Assembly (NCBI GenBank): GCA_030042795.1
Contig: JASHYZ010000573.1
Span: forward strand, 1-7,842
Source of the DNA: Terriglobia bacterium
GTDB lineage: Bacteria; Acidobacteriota; Terriglobia; UBA7540
Reading direction: 5' to 3'
DNA: 7,842 bases
Every line of letters starts with the position of its first letter. Position 1 is the stretch's first letter. Position numbers and translations under genes: made by a program. The notes under the pieces are model-generated. The model searched no databases. It was not told the DNA's origin and saw only the letters and a program-made list of their open reading frames with translations. Shown here piece after piece: positions 5,701 to 7,842 of this stretch.

Positions 5701-5806
5701 TTTATTTATCAATAACATGATGGCTTACAATGAGTAACTTATTTATTTTCATAGACATGATGGCTTCCAAAACGCCGGTCCTTTGTTTTCATACACCTAA
5801 TGGTTT
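5701..5806. repeat. three degenerate repeats at exact 40-bp spacing in an AT-rich patch
   Basis: CATGATGGCTT occurs at 5716-5726 and 5756-5766, and CCTAATGGTTT at 5796-5806, each 40 bp from the last. Each is preceded by a T-rich arm (TTTATTTATC, TTTATTTTCATA, TTTGTTTTCATA). A further partial match (CATGATA then CCAAAA) lies at 5855-5866, out of register. The surrounding 5700-5865 is strikingly AT-rich against GC-rich flanks. The period is too short for a CRISPR array and there is no constant repeat/spacer structure. Confidence 0.7.
5703..5730 (-). promoter_or_regulatory. candidate promoter upstream of hisF
   Basis: On the minus strand TTGTAA (5725-5730) and TAAATA (5703-5708) are separated by 16 bp, about 160 bp upstream of hisF. 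Both boxes deviate from consensus and the patch is AT-rich, so chance is a real alternative. It would explain expression of hisF-hisA apart from hisB-hisH. Confidence 0.22.
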
Positions 5807-5876
5807 CGTTTCGTAATTTTACGACAGCGATTGTTAACTGTTAAGTAATTTTGTCATGATACCAAAAGTCCCCCAT

Positions 5877-5949
5877 CCCCCTGGTGCCCCCTTGGGTCCC
5901 AGGGGGTGTCCACGCAAGACTGTCCGGCGGCAGTTCACCCTTATAGGGT
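5877..5949. repeat. GC hairpins in the hisH-hisF gap
   Basis: CCCCCTGG (5877-5884) pairs with CCAGGGGG (5899-5906) across 14 nt, which itself holds CCC-TT-GGG. A second hairpin ACCCT-TAT-AGGGT lies at 5937-5949. Neither is followed by a T-run. From 5950 to 6046 I see nothing recognisable as a gene; short minus-strand frames there lack start signals and resemblance. Confidence 0.55.
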
Positions 5950-6067
5950 CGTATACGGCTTCTGCGTCGTCTTTATACCTTCCGCGGCCTCCATGACCGC
6001 TGCCTTACTAGTAGACTTCTAACGGCTCATTGAATAACTTCCGGCTATACAGAACGCGTTTAGTCAT

Positions 6068-6115
6068 GTGCAGCGTATAAGGGCACGGCTAAAGCCGTGC
6101 CCTTATACGCTGCAC
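6068..6115. repeat. 23-bp perfect palindrome (REP-like) behind hisH
   Basis: Bases 6068-6090 pair perfectly with 6093-6115 around a 2-nt loop; the core is GGGCACGGCTAAAGCCGTGCCC without mismatches on the inner 10 pairs. It starts 7 bp after the hisH stop. A second, outer match exists: ATACAGAACGC at 6047-6057 is complementary to 6134-6144 inside the hisH coding end, and the next seven bases match at five. No T-tract follows. GGGCACGGCT-type palindromes are, from memory, frequent between genes in Acidobacteriota. Confidence 0.9.
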
Positions 6116-6121
6116 CATGCA

Positions 6122-6757
6122 TCACAACTTAATGCGTTCTGTATCGCTTAACTCGATAAAGTTCTTCATCAACTGGAGGCCGGTTTTGCCGGACTTCTCG
6201 GGATGGAACTGCACCCCAAACACGTTTCCATCCTCCAGCACTGCGGTGTAAGGCAGCAAGTACGTGCAAGTGGCCGCAGTGGCCGCAACCACCGGCGCAT
6301 AGTAGCTATGCGCAAAATAGACGTACGGTGGTAAACCTGTGTTCGCCAGCAGCTTCGAAGGGCGCGAACGTGGTTGAGCCTCAATCTGATCCCATCCCAT
6401 GTGAGGAATCCGAATATCGCTGGCGGAACTCAAAAAACGCCGAACTTTGCCCGGATAGAGACCGAACCCGCGGAGGTCCGGCGCCTCCTCACTACCTTCA
6501 AATAGCGCCTGCAAGCCGAGGCAGATGCCAAGAAAAGGAACGCCCACGCGTATTCGCTCCAGCAGCGGCTCCCGCATGCCCAACAGATCGAGAGATCGCA
6601 TCATTTGGCCGAAGTGGCCGACGCCGGGCAGAATGATTTTCTTGGCTTGGCGCACGCCGGCGCTGTCCCTCACAACTTCATAGGGAGCGCCCAGCTCCGA
6701 GAGCGTATTGGCGACGGAGCGCAGGTTGCCAGCTCCGTAGTCCACAAGGGCGATCAT
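6122..6757 (-). CDS. hisH: HisH: glutaminase subunit of IGP synthase
   Basis: A class I glutamine amidotransferase of 211 residues that hydrolyses glutamine and channels ammonia to HisF. It begins [15 protein letters not shown], the conserved HisH opening. LPGVGHFG (43-50) forms the oxyanion region. The nucleophile Cys79 sits in [10 protein letters not shown], and [10 protein letters not shown] supplies His185 and Glu187, so the triad is complete. YFAHSYY (148-154) is also typical. The start is ATG 6757, overlapping the hisB stop as ATGA; the in-frame ATG at 6838 would add a meaningless 27-residue extension inside hisB. The last codons form part of an inverted repeat with sequence beyond the stop. 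hisF, its obligate partner, is 580 bp downstream rather than adjacent. Confidence 0.96.
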   Translation of the reverse strand: MIALVDYGAGNLRSVANTLSELGAPYEVVRDSAGVRQAKKIILPGVGHFGQMMRSLDLLGMREPLLERIRVGVPFLGICLGLQALFEGSEEAPDLRGFGLYPGKVRRFLSSASDIRIPHMGWDQIEAQPRSRPSKLLANTGLPPYVYFAHSYYAPVVAATAATCTYLLPYTAVLEDGNVFGVQFHPEKSGKTGLQLMKNFIELSDTERIKL

Positions 6758-7341
6758 AGCAAGCCCTTCGTGGAAGGGAGTTGGTCGCGCAGACTCTTGT
6801 CCTTGGAGCAAGCATACCGCAGAGCGCGAGCGAAGCACTTGAAGACGGCCTCAATCTTATGATGATTGGACCTGCCCTCCAGCACCTTCACATGGACGTT
6901 GGCGCCGGCGTGATTCGCGAAGCCACCAAAAAAGTCCTCAACCAGTTCGGTTTGCAAATCGCCGACATAACGCACACGGACGCGATCCTGATAAGCCAGC
7001 GCCGGCCGCCCGCTGAGATCGAGCGCCACCACCGCCAGCGTTTCATCCATGGGCATCACGAAATAGCCCGCACGGTTGATGCCGCGCCGGTCGCCGAGCG
7101 CCTTTGAGAATAATTGTCCGAGCACGATGCCCGTATCTTCTACGGTGTGATGCTGATCGACGTCGAGGTCGCCCTTCGCGCAAAGTGTGAGGTCAAATCC
7201 ACCGTGTTTCGTAAAGAGTTCCAACATATGGTCCAGAAAACGGATTCCGGTGTGGATGTCATACCGGCCGCGGCCTTCGACGTGGAGCTTGGCCGTGATG
7301 GCCGTCTCTTTCGTCTTGCGCGAAATGGCTGCGGATCGCAT
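6754..7341 (-). CDS. hisB: HisB: imidazoleglycerol-phosphate dehydratase
   Basis: A monofunctional IGP dehydratase of 195 residues that converts imidazole-glycerol phosphate to imidazole-acetol phosphate. Family landmarks: [20 protein letters not shown] (32-51) with His38, the metal-binding [10 protein letters not shown] (62-71) with His64, His65 and Glu68, and [11 protein letters not shown] (158-168) with His160, His161 and Glu164. These are the ligands of the di-manganese sites in this 24-mer enzyme. There is no N-terminal HAD phosphatase domain as in E. coli HisB, which makes the separate HAD gene upstream notable. ATG 7341 is preceded by only a weak purine stretch. It is coupled to hisH by a four-base overlap. 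Confidence 0.97.
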   Translation of the reverse strand: MRSAAISRKTKETAITAKLHVEGRGRYDIHTGIRFLDHMLELFTKHGGFDLTLCAKGDLDVDQHHTVEDTGIVLGQLFSKALGDRRGINRAGYFVMPMDETLAVVALDLSGRPALAYQDRVRVRYVGDLQTELVEDFFGGFANHAGANVHVKVLEGRSNHHKIEAVFKCFARALRYACSKDKSLRDQLPSTKGLL

Positions 7342-7386
7342 TTGGTGTGCACCCGGAAGCCTTCATCCGGAGCTCTCCGATGATTC

Positions 7387-7399
7387 GCCCTTTCAGGGC
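7387..7399. repeat. short hairpin GCCCT-TTC-AGGGC upstream of hisB
   Basis: Five perfect pairs (7387-7391 with 7395-7399) around TTC. It belongs to a palindrome-dense spacer between the HAD gene and hisB. A similar 'CCCTGAAAGGGC' motif is, from memory, a recurrent intergenic word in Acidobacteriota. Confidence 0.5.
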
Positions 7400-7423
7400 T
7401 TCGACTGTCGAATGGCATCCACA

Positions 7424-7475
7424 GCACAGGCAAGAGTGACTGTGCCACCGGTGGCACAGTCACTCCTGGCTGTGC
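7424..7475. repeat. 52-bp near-perfect palindrome upstream of hisB
   Basis: The inner 16 bp on each side of the centre (7449/7450) are perfectly complementary with no spacer (CCACC|GGTGG at the centre). Outer pairs continue to 7424/7475 with two mismatches, 24 of 26 paired. It is strong enough to form a cruciform or an RNA hairpin in either direction, and no T-run follows it. Confidence 0.9.
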
Positions 7476-7490
7476 GATTCGAGTTCAGGC

Positions 7491-7530
7491 CTAGGCGTTT
7501 GGCCCAGGCCGTTGGCCTGGGCTGCGCTAG
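7491..7530. repeat. GGCCTGGGC hairpin downstream of the HAD gene
   Basis: GCCCAGGCC (7502-7510) pairs with GGCCTGGGC (7514-7522) around GTT. Outer CTAG/CTAG and CG/CG pairs extend it to 7491-7530 with a bulge and a few unpaired bases. Together with the neighbouring palindrome it looks like a REP/BIME-style cluster. Confidence 0.8.
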
Positions 7531-7533
7531 CTC

Positions 7534-7546
7534 GGCCCTTCGGGCC
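7534..7546 (-). other. GGCCC-TTC-GGGCC hairpin just after HAD stop
   Basis: Five GC pairs with a 3-nt loop, 2 bp past the stop of the HAD gene on the minus strand. It sits where a terminator could be but has no U-tract, so terminator function is doubtful. Confidence 0.4.
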
Positions 7547-7548
7547 TC

Positions 7549-7842
7549 CTATCTTGCCTCGCCGGGAAGTACTGCTTCCAGTTCATTGATGCTCTCGATC
7601 ACACTCGCCGCACCCTCCGACTTGAAGAGCTGAACGAGTTCACGGTAACGCAGATGGGTTTTCGGCGCGATGCCGATGAATGAGACGCCCGCAGCGCGTG
7701 CGCTGCGAGCGTCGTCAACGTTGTCACCAACGTACCAGAGCTTCCGGCCCGGCGCAGTCTCAGCGATCTTTAGCAGGCCGTCGGGAGCAGGCTTCAGATT
7801 TGCCACGTGCTCGGCGCAAATAATCGGGTCAAAGCACAGGTG
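7549..7842 (-). CDS. HAD-family phosphatase, C-terminal part (runs off window)
   Basis: The minus-strand frame is open from the window edge (7842) to TAG at 7549-7551, 97 codons visible. LKPAPDGLLKIAE holds the motif III lysine, and YVGDNVDDARSARAAGV is motif IV with its acidic GDNVDD cluster and the following A.AAG.. helix, diagnostic of HAD subfamily IA hydrolases. The N-terminal motif I (DxDxT) lies outside the window. Read-through in the same frame past an internal GTG at 7804-7806 shows that GTG is not the start. It lies 207 bp upstream of hisB on the same strand. As HisB here lacks a phosphatase domain, this protein is a candidate histidinol-phosphate phosphatase; that role is inference, and other phosphatase activities are possible. 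Confidence 0.85.
   Translation of the reverse strand, partial: HLCFDPIICAEHVANLKPAPDGLLKIAETAPGRKLWYVGDNVDDARSARAAGVSFIGIAPKTHLRYRELVQLFKSEGAASVIESINELEAVLPGEAR

Noticed and set aside
5701..5866. CRISPR array
   Set aside because: The 40-bp period is too short, the repeats are degenerate and there are no unique spacers between constant repeats.
5860..6030. About 55-codon open minus-strand stretch in the hisH-hisF gap
   Set aside because: No start codon with a ribosome site, the translation is low-complexity Gly/Pro over GC hairpins, and a neighbouring frame is equally open over part of it.
6068..6115. Intrinsic terminator of hisH
   Set aside because: The stem is very strong but no T-run follows on the minus strand; a REP-like palindrome fits better, although it could still affect transcript ends.
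6755..6838. Upstream ATG giving HisH a 27-residue N-terminal extension
   Set aside because: The extension lies inside hisB in another frame; HisH proteins begin at the MIALVDYG motif, and ATG 6757 makes the usual ATGA overlap.

Overview
The window is GC-rich bacterial DNA. Nearly all genes lie on the minus strand, with one RNA gene and one gene relic on the plus strand. I infer Acidobacteriota (Solibacter/Bryobacter/Koribacter-like) from the mix of features: a carboxypeptidase-regulatory-type lipoprotein, a one-helix membrane protein with a coiled-coil tail, a tiny Lys/Pro-rich protein, an IS701-type transposase, and intergenic palindromes of a style I associate with that phylum. This is inference; no marker gene in the window proves it.

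Layout from left to right. (1) 1-141: N-terminus of an IS701-like transposase, cut by the window edge. (2) 259-353: a complete selenocysteine tRNA (selC) on the plus strand, the most diagnostic single feature. (3) 438-2925: a small basic protein, a thioredoxin/peroxiredoxin-like protein, a CoA-disulfide-reductase-like flavoprotein and a small membrane protein, all minus strand. (4) 3020-3179: a plus-strand relic resembling the N-terminus of a DUF2460-type phage/gene-transfer-agent tail gene, abutting the 3' end of a minus-strand lipoprotein gene (3191-3847). (5) 3949-4046: a 52-bp direct repeat behind hisA. (6) 4052-5541: hisA and hisF. (7) 5542-6121: a 580-bp gap holding a short gene relic, an AT-rich patch with 40-bp-spaced repeats, GC hairpins and a 23-bp perfect palindrome. 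(8) 6122-7341: hisH and hisB. (9) 7342-7548: a palindrome cluster. (10) 7549-7842: the C-terminal part of a HAD phosphatase.

The his genes, read on the minus strand, run HAD phosphatase, hisB, hisH, gap, hisF, hisA. HisH and HisF form the imidazole-glycerol-phosphate synthase. HisA makes its substrate and HisB dehydrates its product. The HAD protein is a candidate for the histidinol-phosphate phosphatase that a monofunctional HisB needs. hisB/hisH and hisF/hisA each overlap by an ATGA junction, so they are two translationally coupled pairs separated by the repeat-rich gap. The flavoprotein and the CXXC protein form a second, redox-related pair.

I do not see a convincing new multi-gene system. 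The items most worth a second look are the lone selC next to an IS element, the two gene relics, the 40-bp-spaced repeats between hisH and hisF, and the extended inverted repeat that reaches into the hisH 3' end.
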